From NCBI GenBank assembly GCA_963729275.1, contig CAVSNH010000004.1:434001-498000 (forward strand): 64,000 nt of DNA, given 5' to 3'. The notes under the pieces were generated by a model. The model had not been told where the DNA came from. It saw only the letters and a list, made by a program, of their open reading frames with translations, and ran no database searches. Made by a program: the position numbers and the translations under genes. Within the stretch, counting starts at the first letter, position 1, and each line of letters opens with the position of its first letter. Positions 16,543 through 25,531 of this stretch are shown piece by piece. Source of the stretch: CAVSNH01 sp963729275. GTDB lineage: Bacteria > Actinomycetota > Acidimicrobiia > Acidimicrobiales > RAAP-2.

Positions 16543-18579
16543 TCACCGCGGGGGCAAGGGAGCCTCCAGCACGCAGGCCGCGGAGCGTTTAATGGAGGCG
16601 ACCGTGCCCTCCTGCGGACCACGATTGCAGTCGGCATACGAGGCTGCCGACAAAAGGCGCAACGGAGGACTGTTCTCGACGTCGGTCCATACCCAGGCAT
16701 CGGCTTGCCGGAAGGGCAGCGAGCCAGTGGCCGCCGTCATCAAGATGACGGCGCTACGGACGGCATGAACCTTCTCGTAGCTGGGCAGCCCTTGGGGATC
16801 GGCGATGACGATCATCGTGACGCGCCATCCGTTGAGGGCCTCACGGGTGACAGCCACCCCGCCCGAGTTGATCCTCGACCGCCCCGCCGAGATCGACACG
16901 CTTCCCATTTCACCATCCCCTTGCGCCTCGATCCCTGCTCGTGCCTCTGCCGACTCAGGGCCACCACCGCCCGCCTGTGAGAAGGCCATGCCATCGACGG
17001 CCTGCCAGGTCAGCGCGCTCTGGATATAAGCGAAGGGCACAGGAAAGATGAGGAGCACCTGCCGGCTGTTGAGGTGAGGTCCGACCTGCCGGAACCACGT
17101 GGGCAGCACCACCGGCTGGGTCGTGAAAGGGAGACCGTCGGCGTAGTAGGCGAAGATGGGCACGAGGGCGATCAGCGCGACACCGAGGGCCACCCACGAG
17201 CCGGCTCGGTGAGCGCCAATCCGGCCACCAACCGCTCCGTCGGTTCTGCCCGAGGTGGCCCGGATGTGCGGTCGGTCGACCCAGGTGCGCACGTGGTCGA
17301 GAATCAGCCCGAGCATGACCGCCGCGCACAGGTAGAAGACCAGCTGGAACCGGCTGGGGATGACGTTCTCCATGAGGGGCAGACGGACGAAGAGGTTCCA
17401 GAGCGACCAGTCCCCCGTAAACGACAAGCCCATGGACAGCCATACGGCGAGCACTCCGACGATGGCGAAGAGCCAAAGACGAAGGTCCCGGCGGAAGACG
17501 ATCAGGCCGACGAACAGTACGGCGACCAACCCGAGACCCAGGTACTCGCCAGAGAGCGTCGGGGCCTGGTAACCGCCCAGCCGATGGGCGATGGCCAGTC
17601 CCTTGGCATATGGGGCGCTCGGGAGGAAGAGGCCGGGGAGGTTGGTGCCGGCGAAACTGATGAGGGAGCTGGCGCCCCAGATCGGACTGGAGAGATAAGC
17701 CGGGCCCCCCAAGGCGTACCAAGTCGGAATGGCAAGCAGGACGACCACGCTGCCAGCCGTAGCTGCCAATCCGATCACCGCGTACCGGACCCGGCGCACG
17801 AGAACCTCACGATGGATGAGCCCGTAAAGGAAGATGATGGCCAGCCCGATGGCCGCGGCGATGGCGCACAGGATGAGCTCCTCGGTGCCGATGGAGAACT
17901 GGATAACGACACAGCCGGCGAGCAGCAGACCAGCCACCTTCGGCGGCCGTCGCTGCCGGGCCAACAGTTCGTCGAGGCAGAGCACCAGCAGGGGAGGCAC
18001 CGGCGCCATCGACAGCATGAGATGACCGTCGGTGAGCGCCACAAGGATAAACGGCGAGAACCCGTAGAGCAGCCCCCCGAAGAAGGCGGCCGGTGACCAC
18101 GCCACCCAGCGGCGCAGCAACACGAACATGGTGAATGCGGACAGGGCCGGGGCGATGCCCTGCGCCACGTTGAACGTCATGATCGGGCCAAACAGCCAGG
18201 TCACCGGGGCGAGCACGATGCCCACACCCAGCACGGCGGTGTTGGACAGGAGGTTGATGCCGTGCGGATAGAACTGGGCGCTGGAGAACAAGGGATTGAG
18301 CCCATGGGAGATGGCGTAGGCCGGCCAGGCCAGGAACCACTGGAAGAGCGATGAGTCGCTGCAACCACAGGTCGTGGTGCTGGACGGATGAGCCGTCCAT
18401 ATGTGCCACCACAACGCGAGCGAAAGAACGATGTAGCCGGCGCCGGCAGCCATCGGGACCGGAATCCATGTCGGCACGCCCCCACGTCCGCCGGCACTGG
18501 GCGGCGCGGCGTCCGGCCGCGCTCGGTTGTCAACCGATCCGGCATCCGGCGCGGCCACGGGGCGCTCGGTCGCGGTCAT
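16543..18579 (-). CDS. Family A CxCxD GT-C/YfhO-like multi-pass membrane protein
   Basis: 678 residues; the ATG at 18579 follows GAGGGGG six to eight bases upstream. First membrane segment ~40-60, then C71-G-C73-S-D75 with FLAWPAYAISHGLNPLF, PHGINLLSNTAVLG, PVTWLFGPIMTFNVA and GLLYGFSPFILVAL. The external C-terminal domain has TWQAVDGMAFSQAGGGGPE and the terminal Cys pair (YADC...AACVLEAPLPPR). It is very close in pattern to the 10206-12239 protein; the two probably arose by duplication. A possible promoter region separates it from the divergent, AT-richer family A gene at 19031. Confidence 0.8.
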   Translation of the reverse strand: MTATERPVAAPDAGSVDNRARPDAAPPSAGGRGGVPTWIPVPMAAGAGYIVLSLALWWHIWTAHPSSTTTCGCSDSSLFQWFLAWPAYAISHGLNPLFSSAQFYPHGINLLSNTAVLGVGIVLAPVTWLFGPIMTFNVAQGIAPALSAFTMFVLLRRWVAWSPAAFFGGLLYGFSPFILVALTDGHLMLSMAPVPPLLVLCLDELLARQRRPPKVAGLLLAGCVVIQFSIGTEELILCAIAAAIGLAIIFLYGLIHREVLVRRVRYAVIGLAATAGSVVVLLAIPTWYALGGPAYLSSPIWGASSLISFAGTNLPGLFLPSAPYAKGLAIAHRLGGYQAPTLSGEYLGLGLVAVLFVGLIVFRRDLRLWLFAIVGVLAVWLSMGLSFTGDWSLWNLFVRLPLMENVIPSRFQLVFYLCAAVMLGLILDHVRTWVDRPHIRATSGRTDGAVGGRIGAHRAGSWVALGVALIALVPIFAYYADGLPFTTQPVVLPTWFRQVGPHLNSRQVLLIFPVPFAYIQSALTWQAVDGMAFSQAGGGGPESAEARAGIEAQGDGEMGSVSISAGRSRINSGGVAVTREALNGWRVTMIVIADPQGLPSYEKVHAVRSAVILMTAATGSLPFRQADAWVWTDVENSPPLRLLSAASYADCNRGPQEGTVASIKRSAACVLEAPLPPR

Positions 18580-19030
18580 TGCGCCCCCTCCCGCAGGCCG
18601 GCCCGTTTCGGGGTGCCGAGCCCTCCCCGGCAGTCACACAGTCCCGTTGCGTTGTCAAGCGGCCTGAGGACGGGCGGGGTCAACATCTCCCGCTCGCCCA
18701 ATAGCTCAAAGGACGGGGGACCTTCAGACACCCCGTTGGGTCCCTCCATCGGCGCTCAGGTTCTCATACGTCATCGACATGCCGGGACCAAATGGCCGGC
18801 GTAAAACCCTCTGACGAGCCCGACTCGGATAGAGATTCGTGCCATCGCCCCATGGGATAGCAGCGATCCGGGAGTGGCCGGCGTCGAACCCCACGCCCTT
18901 GGGGGCACTAGCCTCTCAACTTTACGTTGGGGGTTAGGGTCACTATCAGCAGCCGTAACCGGTGGATTTGGGAAAGCAGGGCCCGTGGGCGAGTGGCTGA
19001 GCGATCCCTCATGATCAAGTCCCCCCCGAG
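18580..19030. other. Intergenic divergent region, no gene seen
   Basis: About 450 bases between divergent family A genes. I found no convincing RNA gene: GGTTCGAC-like and GTGGCTGAGC-like stretches do not fold into tRNA arms. Presumably promoter DNA; composition shifts from GC-rich on the left to more AT-rich on the right. Confidence 0.45.
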
Positions 19031-20917
19031 TTGCTGGGCTCGCCGGATTCCGCTCCCGTTTCGCGGTCGGCGGCAAACAAGCTACCAATCGCGCCAGGGG
19101 ATAGGGACAGGCGAAGGAGATTCCTGCTCGCCGGGATTGTGTTGCTCGGCTACTTGATTCTCAGCGTGGTCCTCTGGTCGAAGGTATGGATCACAGGTGA
19201 TCCGTCAGCCACCATCACGTGCCACTGCGGTGACCCCAGCCAAGAGCTTTGGTTCTTGTCCTGGACCCCTTGGGCGCTGACGCATGGTCACTCACCATTC
19301 TTCACGAACGCCCTCTACAGCGGTCAGGGCGGCGCCAACATGCTCATCACGACCTCCTTCATCCTGCCGGCGATCGTGTTAGCTCCGGTGACGTGGCTGT
19401 TTGGACCCATCGCCTCATTTAACGTTGCCGCCACTGTGGCGCCGGCGCTCACCGCGTGGTGCTTTTTTTTGGCGGCTCGGATCATCACTCGCACGATGTC
19501 TGCCCAAATATTGGGCGGACTCCTGTTCGGATTTTCACCATTTGTATTAACCAATGATCCCTTTGGCCATCTGAATTTCACATTGCTGTTTTTCCTGCCC
19601 CTTTCCTTCATTCTGTTACATGACCTGTTCGTTACCCACCGTCGTTCTCCGCAGCGGATCGGCGTGTTGTTCGCCACTCTGACGATTGCTCAGTTCTTCA
19701 CTGGTACCGAAGTGCTGGCCATCAGCATCCTGGCTATTGGAGTCGCACTCATCTCTGCGGCCTTACTGGCACCCGAGCGAGCCCGAATCGAGATGCGTCG
19801 TTTTGCCACTGCCTTTGGCATCGCTGCGGGCAGCGCCTTTGTCGTGCTCGCATATCCGTTGTGGTTTATGCTTTATGGCCCTCGGACGATTTCAGGGTTT
19901 GTATTTTCGAACCCAGCGGCAGAGGGCGATGCCCCGTCAGCGGTAATCAACCCCGGACTCGCTGTCCACGCTCGGTCGGCTGCTGACACTGCTTTAGGTT
20001 ATTTTGGCGGAATCGGCCCGAATGAAGGTCCGGGTCGATTTCCCAGCCTCATCTATTTTGGTGTACCGCTCCTTCTATTTGTGGCCATTTCCGCCGTGAC
20101 CTGGTATCGGCGTCGGCTGGCATGGGTCATCGTTATTACAACGGTGGTCGCTTGGATCTGTTCGTTTGGAACCTCGTTTGATCACTTGGGACCGAGTCAT
20201 GAAGGCGTCTGGCTCCCGTGGCGGATGTTTGACCAGTTGCCATTATTGGGAAATGTCTTTCCTTTGCGTATCAGTTTTGTAGTTACCTTTGGTATCGCTT
20301 TGCTCTTTGTCATTTCCCTCGACCATTGGAGCGCGATACTAGCTAAAGCACTTGAAGGCGCCCGTCGGTTCACGTCTTTAGAATGGCGGCCGCGTAGTGT
20401 GGCTGTCACAGGTCTGACGGTCATAGGAATAGCCGTCTTGATTCCAGTGGCTCTGACAGATTCGATTCCATTCGCTGTCGGCCCGTCATCGTCGGGTCCT
20501 GATTGGTTTTCGAACGATGCTGCTCACCTTCCCGCTCGAACTGTCGTAGCGGAAATTCCCCTTGCTGGGGAAGGTCCTATGGGGCAGCAAGCTCTCGCCG
20601 GGCTTCACTACGACCTTGTGAATGGTGAGACCGTTGTTCCAGGTTCAGGCAAACGATCGGCGCTCATTGCTCCCTCCGGCGGAGCTATCGGCGTACTGGA
20701 TCTACTCTCGCCTTTTCCGACGCTGGGGCCCAATCACTTTACGGCTGCCCAAGTCGAGGAGGTGCGAACTGCTTTCTTCGAGTGGCACGTTGGCGTCACG
20801 GTAATGATTCAAGTCGGCCATCAGAAGGGCCATGCGGTTCGATTCATGGAGGCCGTCTACGGCCGGAGTCCCGTAAGTCGTGATGGAGTTTGGGAGTGGC
20901 GGGGTTCGCCCCAATAA
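19031..20917 (+). CDS. Family A CxCxD membrane protein, AT-rich divergent member
   Basis: 628 residues from a TTG at 19031; the frame has a stop 30 bases upstream and no ATG/GTG in between, so the start is constrained but has no visible ribosome site. Family landmarks: C64-H-C66-G-D68, LTHGHSPFFTN, PVTWLFGPIASFNVAA, LLFGFSPFVLTND. The C-terminal Cys pair of its relatives is missing (it ends VWEWRGSPQ). Composition differs from its neighbours: bases 19501-19560 contain 26 G/C of 60, and a T8 run lies at 19463-19470. This suggests later acquisition or weaker selection on composition. Confidence 0.75.
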   Translation: MLGSPDSAPVSRSAANKLPIAPGDRDRRRRFLLAGIVLLGYLILSVVLWSKVWITGDPSATITCHCGDPSQELWFLSWTPWALTHGHSPFFTNALYSGQGGANMLITTSFILPAIVLAPVTWLFGPIASFNVAATVAPALTAWCFFLAARIITRTMSAQILGGLLFGFSPFVLTNDPFGHLNFTLLFFLPLSFILLHDLFVTHRRSPQRIGVLFATLTIAQFFTGTEVLAISILAIGVALISAALLAPERARIEMRRFATAFGIAAGSAFVVLAYPLWFMLYGPRTISGFVFSNPAAEGDAPSAVINPGLAVHARSAADTALGYFGGIGPNEGPGRFPSLIYFGVPLLLFVAISAVTWYRRRLAWVIVITTVVAWICSFGTSFDHLGPSHEGVWLPWRMFDQLPLLGNVFPLRISFVVTFGIALLFVISLDHWSAILAKALEGARRFTSLEWRPRSVAVTGLTVIGIAVLIPVALTDSIPFAVGPSSSGPDWFSNDAAHLPARTVVAEIPLAGEGPMGQQALAGLHYDLVNGETVVPGSGKRSALIAPSGGAIGVLDLLSPFPTLGPNHFTAAQVEEVRTAFFEWHVGVTVMIQVGHQKGHAVRFMEAVYGRSPVSRDGVWEWRGSPQ

Positions 20918-21337
20918 TCCGTTAGCCCGTCGGAACAGCGTGGCCCCTTGTCCCTTGATCTACTGATCATCCGCCATCCTTCCTGAATGGACCCAGATCG
21001 TATCGACCCGTAACGGGCTTGCACTAGGAGCCAGAAGAATCGAGTCCCACTAGGAGTTCGGACCACCTTGATTTAGCTCCGCCACCGTGACGGTGTACAT
21101 GAGACCGACCATTTGGCCGTACACATGAGCCTCCAGCTCACCTCGACCTGGGAGCGGTCTCGTTCCTAGTGCCTCTTCTGATTCGAGCAGACTGCTGACT
21201 GACTGAACAAGTTGCAGTTATCCTCGAAGCGGGCCAGGATTTGGGGTCGGCGAGGGGAGCCCTGGCGGGCAAGGTAACTCCGGAGTCTTCGTCAGCCGGC
21301 AGTATTTGCAGTCGGACTGAAACGGACGGAGGCGGCG
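20918..21337. other. Intergenic region with possible mobile-element scrap
   Basis: About 420 bases without a supported gene. Around 21088-21135 there are two related stretches, TGTACATGAGACC and CGTACACATGAGCC, reminiscent of the ends or upstream parts of transposase genes, but no transposase frame follows. The right end carries the GGAGG ribosome site of the next gene (21328-21332). Confidence 0.35.
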
Positions 21338-23113
21338 GTGAGACAAGGGGGGTTCGTCTTAGATCCGAACTGCGGCGGGAGCCGGCTCGGTTTGGCTGGC
21401 TCTCTGCTTGATGCTCAGCAGACTTCGGAGTCCTCGATCGAGATTTCCACCCTCGATCCTGACCCCCCTCATAGCTCGGGTGGCAAAGGACTTGAACGCT
21501 TGAAGCGGCTCGCCCTGCTTCCGATTCCTCTGGTCGGAATGCTGCTCTGTCTCATCGCCACCCGCGGCGGAGTGGTGATCGGACAAGACTCGGCTGCGTA
21601 CCTGGGGGCCGCTTCGAATCTGTTGCATGGCCACGGGTTGACGACCCCATTCGACGTGAGCGAAAGCGTCCTCTCCCCCGCCCAAGCCGTTGCCTTTCGG
21701 GGAGCCATTCCCCTGGTCCACTTCCCCCCGCTCTATCCCATCGCTCTCGCGTCGTTATCGTTTTTTGGGCTTCCTTTGACTGACGGTGCCCGCTGGATGA
21801 ACATCGCCTTACTCGGGACCAATCTGCTCGTCTTCGAGCTTCTGATCCGCCGCTTCACCCGATCATCAGTCTTGGCGCCAGTCGCTGGCGCATTCCTTCT
21901 TCTGTTCGGCCCAGCGATCGAGTTTCACACGAACTTCTTGACTTTCCATGCGGCCGCTCTGTCTGAGCCGTTCTTCATTTTCGTGTTTCTTGTCGGCATC
22001 CTGCTCGTAGACAAGTACCTCTCTGCACCCTCGACGGCCTTACTCGCCGCAATATGCCTCTGCGTTGCTGCGGCACCGTTGATCCGGTACGTGGGAATCG
22101 CCTTGATCCCTGCGGCTGTGTTGGTCCTGTTTCTGTGGTCGCCAGTAAGCCGAAGGCAGCGGATCAAGGTTTCTTTGATCGTCTCAGCTTCTGGCATCTT
22201 TCCCAGCCTCCTTTGGTCGCTCTGGTCAGCGGACGTCATGCATGGCGGCTCGGCACGAACCTTGGCGTGGCATCCAGAGTCGAGAATCGTTCAGTCAATC
22301 CTCGACATCGTCTCCGGGTGGTTCCTTCCGTCGGCGCTGACCACGGACACCCGAAGTTTGATCTTCCTTGCGGGACTGTGCTTGCTGGGGGTTTTGCTTA
22401 CCCGGCTGTGGCGCCGGTCGCCGGGAGAGAAAGAGACCGTTCGCAGAGTCTTGGCTCTGCTTATGTTTGCTGGCAGCTACTTGATCGTCGTGGTTATCAC
22501 TCGGGATTTCCTCGATGCGGTTCTCTCGACGAGCAATCGGATCCTTCTTCCCTTGATTCCACTTACCTATCTGATCACGATTACTACCTTGTTCAACTAT
22601 TTTCGTCGGTCGACACGAGGACTACTAGTGGTCAGTCTCTTGTGCGTTTTGGCGGCGGCGGGTACCTTCAGTTCAACGATCTCCTTTGTAAAGGATCCTC
22701 CTCGGCCCGGCGGCAATGCTTCGACTTGGCAAGTCATGCATGCAATCGAGAAGTTGCCCATAGGTACCCTCATCGCCAGCGCCATCCCCGATATCATCTA
22801 TACGGCGACAGATCGTCCTTCGATAGGCGTACCAGTATTTGTGGAATCGTTGAACGGCCGCCCCAACCTTCGGTTTTCTAGCCAGCTGGAACAGCTCGCC
22901 ACAATCCTCGTCGACCGTCACGGTGTCATCGTGGTCGTCCCACAGGCAGAGTCCGATTGGACAGCGGGGTCCGCATGGCCAGCCAATTTCAAACCCTATG
23001 CACACCTACAGCTAATCCGAGCCTTCCCACACCATGGAGCGATGTACCGCTTGACGCCCCTCGCCCAAGATCGAATGCCGTCCGCATCGGCGCACTCCGA
23101 AGTTGCTCACTAA
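21338..23113 (+). CDS. Family C GT-C glycosyltransferase-like membrane protein
   Basis: 591 residues from the GTG at 21338, with GGAGG five bases upstream. The protein has a ~55-residue N-terminal tail and a first membrane segment (~58-78). The external loop has GQDSAAYLGAASNLLHG (D84 is the likely catalytic-type Asp) and HFPPLYPIALA. Further membrane segments and a small external C-terminal domain follow. The pattern is that of GT39/ArnT-like GT-C transferases that use polyprenyl-phosphate sugars. The 31682-33451 protein is nearly the same length and shares long stretches such as WHPESxIVxSILDIVSGW. AT-richer than the surroundings (22561-22620: 26 of 60 G/C). Confidence 0.78.
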   Translation: MRQGGFVLDPNCGGSRLGLAGSLLDAQQTSESSIEISTLDPDPPHSSGGKGLERLKRLALLPIPLVGMLLCLIATRGGVVIGQDSAAYLGAASNLLHGHGLTTPFDVSESVLSPAQAVAFRGAIPLVHFPPLYPIALASLSFFGLPLTDGARWMNIALLGTNLLVFELLIRRFTRSSVLAPVAGAFLLLFGPAIEFHTNFLTFHAAALSEPFFIFVFLVGILLVDKYLSAPSTALLAAICLCVAAAPLIRYVGIALIPAAVLVLFLWSPVSRRQRIKVSLIVSASGIFPSLLWSLWSADVMHGGSARTLAWHPESRIVQSILDIVSGWFLPSALTTDTRSLIFLAGLCLLGVLLTRLWRRSPGEKETVRRVLALLMFAGSYLIVVVITRDFLDAVLSTSNRILLPLIPLTYLITITTLFNYFRRSTRGLLVVSLLCVLAAAGTFSSTISFVKDPPRPGGNASTWQVMHAIEKLPIGTLIASAIPDIIYTATDRPSIGVPVFVESLNGRPNLRFSSQLEQLATILVDRHGVIVVVPQAESDWTAGSAWPANFKPYAHLQLIRAFPHHGAMYRLTPLAQDRMPSASAHSEVAH

Positions 23114-23186
23114 CGCGCCCTGGGCGCCGGATTGGCAGGAGTTGGTATCGTTTCGCGACCGTGCTCAAGGGGGAGCACGACGGGCA

Positions 23187-23232
23187 GATCGAGTTGTGAG
23201 CGGACGACGGATCAAGTTGTGAGCGGATGACG
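23187..23232 (+). repeat. Imperfect 23-bp tandem repeat over the start of the AftB-like gene
   Basis: Two adjacent 23-base units, 23187-23209 and 23210-23232, match at 21 of 23 positions (GATC-G/A-AGTTGTGAGCGGA-C/T-GACG). The second unit contains the ATG at 23227. It may be an operator, or a remnant of a mobile-element end. Confidence 0.75.
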
Positions 23233-24909
23233 GCGGGCTTCGGTGCAGACGTCCTAACAACTCCTCCCCCTCCGCCAGACGGGGCCACTGCCGTCCCTAT
23301 GTGTTGTCCAGGTGAAGAGCCGCACCGAGAGCTACGGGACTCCCTAGAGACATGCCCCCAGCGTGAAGCTCTTCTCTTTATGTACCTGCCATTCTTGGCA
23401 GTTGTCTCTCTGACCTTCGCCAGCACAGCTGACGACCCCTTCATCACACTCCGCTATGCGGCCAACCTGGTCCATGGTCTCGGTCTGACGTACACGCCCG
23501 GACCTCCCGCCCAGGGATTCACCAGTCCCCTGCACCTGGTTGTCGCAGTGATCGCCTACCTGACGCCCGGTGGTCACGCCTTACTGGTGCTGAAGCTGGC
23601 GTCACTCCTGTTTGGGTTCCTGGCCCTTCGGGAGGCAGCTCACCTTATTTACGGCATCGCCATACCGAGGTGGGCTCGCCGCACGGCCTGCCTCGTGGTG
23701 GCAACGAACTGGGTGATGGCCTTCTCTTCGAGCAACGCGCTCGAGACGACTCTTCTCGTATGGCTCCTGATGGCGATTACCAGGAGATTGATCCTGGGTG
23801 AGTGCGGGAGTGCGACGATGATTCTGGGCGTTCTCGGAGGAGCGGCGGTTCTCACGCGCCTCGATTCGATCCTGCCCATTGGCTGTCTCGTTGTCGCCAG
23901 TGGGCTCATCGAGCGGGGGCACACCCTCCGGGATCGGATCTCCTGGGTTCTCGGGCCGGTCGTGGCTCTCGTTCTCTCACTGGTTGGTTCCCTCGCCTAC
24001 TTCAGATCGCTGCTTCCGAACACGTACTACGCGAAAGACGTGCCGGCAGTTCGCTCGTTTTGGTTGGGGATTGACTACCTCATCAATTCCTTGCAACCAC
24101 ACGCCTGGCTCTCGCCGAACCTGGGCGACCGAACTGCCTTTGCACTATTCCTGATTGAGCTCTTCCTAATCCTCGTCGGGTCCTACGGAATCCTCATCCG
24201 ATACAAACGGTGTGCCTACCTGCCGGCCCTCGTCGCAGGCCAGGTCTTGTTCATCGTCAAGTCTGGCGGAGATTGGATGATCGGCGGTCGGTTCCTCGCT
24301 CCGGCCATCATTCCCCTGCTCATCATCCAGGTCCTCGGCTGTGTGGAGATTGCAGGGTTTGCGAAAGAACATTTGCGCGCCCGTGCGCGGCGTACCAGTT
24401 TCGTTATCGGCGCGGTCATCCTGGCCGCGGTATCGCTCTACCCCTACCGTTCGACCCACGCACCCGTCACCGGGCTGACGGGTCTCGACAATCCAGCCCT
24501 TCTCAACTTTAATGGCTACGGTCCCATCTGGAGGGACTTGGCTACGACGCTCCAGTGCCTGCCGCCCGGTAGTCTGGTGGCGACAACGGAGATCGGATAC
24601 TTAGGGTTCTTCCGGCAAGATTTGCGCATCCTCGATCTCCATGGCTTGACGAACAAGCAGATCGCCACGGGGGCTCCGGCTTCTGTGAAGACGGATGCGG
24701 GCGTCGTCGATCAGTGGGACCTACCCAGCTCGACAACGGGACGGGTCATCGTGCAGCAAAAGCCAGCCGTCATCGCAGCCTTGAGCACCAACTCACCTCG
24801 TGCCGTCGTGGACGGGGACTATCGGGTGGCCAAGATGATTCGGTTCAACGCGCTGGTCTCGTTGTCCTTCTTCGTCAAGCCGACGTTCCACGATCCGGGG
24901 TGCCTGTAG
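23227..24909 (+). CDS. AftB/LphB-like GT-C glycosyltransferase
   Basis: 560 residues. After the first membrane segment the external loop reads TADDPFITLRYAANLVHGLG (D69, D70) and continues with a proline-rich stretch ending in QGFTSPLHLVV. This DD-x-x-I-T-x-R-Y-x-x-N-L pattern, together with LLPNTYYAK, is typical of the AftB/LphB-type GT-C family. Mycobacterial AftB adds terminal beta-1,2-arabinofuranose from decaprenyl-phosphoarabinose. The C-terminal ~150 residues are soluble and external (PPGSLVATTEIGYLGFF). The first ~50 residues are cytoplasmic and of low complexity. Near the AftD-like gene; a role in external arabinan-type glycan assembly is plausible but unproven. Confidence 0.75.
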   Translation: MTAGFGADVLTTPPPPPDGATAVPMCCPGEEPHRELRDSLETCPQREALLFMYLPFLAVVSLTFASTADDPFITLRYAANLVHGLGLTYTPGPPAQGFTSPLHLVVAVIAYLTPGGHALLVLKLASLLFGFLALREAAHLIYGIAIPRWARRTACLVVATNWVMAFSSSNALETTLLVWLLMAITRRLILGECGSATMILGVLGGAAVLTRLDSILPIGCLVVASGLIERGHTLRDRISWVLGPVVALVLSLVGSLAYFRSLLPNTYYAKDVPAVRSFWLGIDYLINSLQPHAWLSPNLGDRTAFALFLIELFLILVGSYGILIRYKRCAYLPALVAGQVLFIVKSGGDWMIGGRFLAPAIIPLLIIQVLGCVEIAGFAKEHLRARARRTSFVIGAVILAAVSLYPYRSTHAPVTGLTGLDNPALLNFNGYGPIWRDLATTLQCLPPGSLVATTEIGYLGFFRQDLRILDLHGLTNKQIATGAPASVKTDAGVVDQWDLPSSTTGRVIVQQKPAVIAALSTNSPRAVVDGDYRVAKMIRFNALVSLSFFVKPTFHDPGCL

Positions 24910-25531
24910 CCGCCAAACGGCATCACTCTTGCTGCCAACTGCCACCCCCAAAATAGGGTCGCTTGGCGGCAATTGTTCACCTCCCTGCGGTTGTAGTAGC
25001 AGTCAGTGACCTTGTGCAGACGTTTGCGCACGGTCAGTTCATTGCCAACGAAGCCAAGTGCGCCAAGGTCTTTCAGACAGCGACGGCAGTTCTCTTTACC
25101 GAACCTCGGATCGCGATCTAGCGACAGTATTCCGATCCGACCCCATGAACGGCACGAGAACTCTCCGACCCTCGATTGCGACGACCTCACGGCCACCTGT
25201 CGGCATTAGGCGTGGCATGGGCTTCCACCCTCCCGAGCTACCGGATCTGACTCTGGAAGGGGTGGCGTCCCCCTGCTTGGCAAACGTCCTGGTCAGCGAG
25301 ACGCCAAAAGAATGCGCTCATTCAAGGGGTCGGTTAGTTCCAATTCCCGATTTGGGGATTTCTAGACGCGCCTGTGCGGGCTCCAGAGGGCATATTTCGC
25401 CATGCCGCCGAGGGGCGGTGAGAACTACTAAGCCCGACCGCTTGGAGGGCCGTGCGTTCGTGCTTGCTGCCTGATTTGGGGCGTGTGGCTAGTAATCACC
25501 TCGAACTCTCAACTGGCCCGGGCGGACGATT
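24910..25531. other. Gene-poor gap with possible gene remnant
   Basis: About 620 bases between the AftB-like gene and the end of the AftD-like gene. On the minus strand, about 25010-25110 encodes a protein-like stretch (GKENCRRCLKDLGALGF, then LTVRKRLHKV), but its frame runs antisense into the AftB-like gene and has no recognisable start. I regard it as a possible remnant only. Confidence 0.3.

Noticed and set aside
18771..19000. tRNA-like strings (GGTTCGAC on the minus strand, GTGGCTGAGC on the plus strand)
   Set aside because: Flanking bases do not form T-arm, anticodon or acceptor stems.
21060..21140. Insertion sequence end
   Set aside because: Two similar TGTACATGAG-like stretches exist but there is no transposase frame or clear terminal inverted repeat, so no mobile element is called.
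24819..25196. Minus-strand frame with a protein-like stretch (GKENCRRCLKDLGALGF)
   Set aside because: It has no start signal, runs antisense into the AftB-like gene, and I could not place the stretch in a known family; kept only as a possible remnant.
25058..25474. 138-codon plus-strand frame in the gap before the AftD-like gene
   Set aside because: No ribosome site, no recognisable motif, composition typical of spurious frames.
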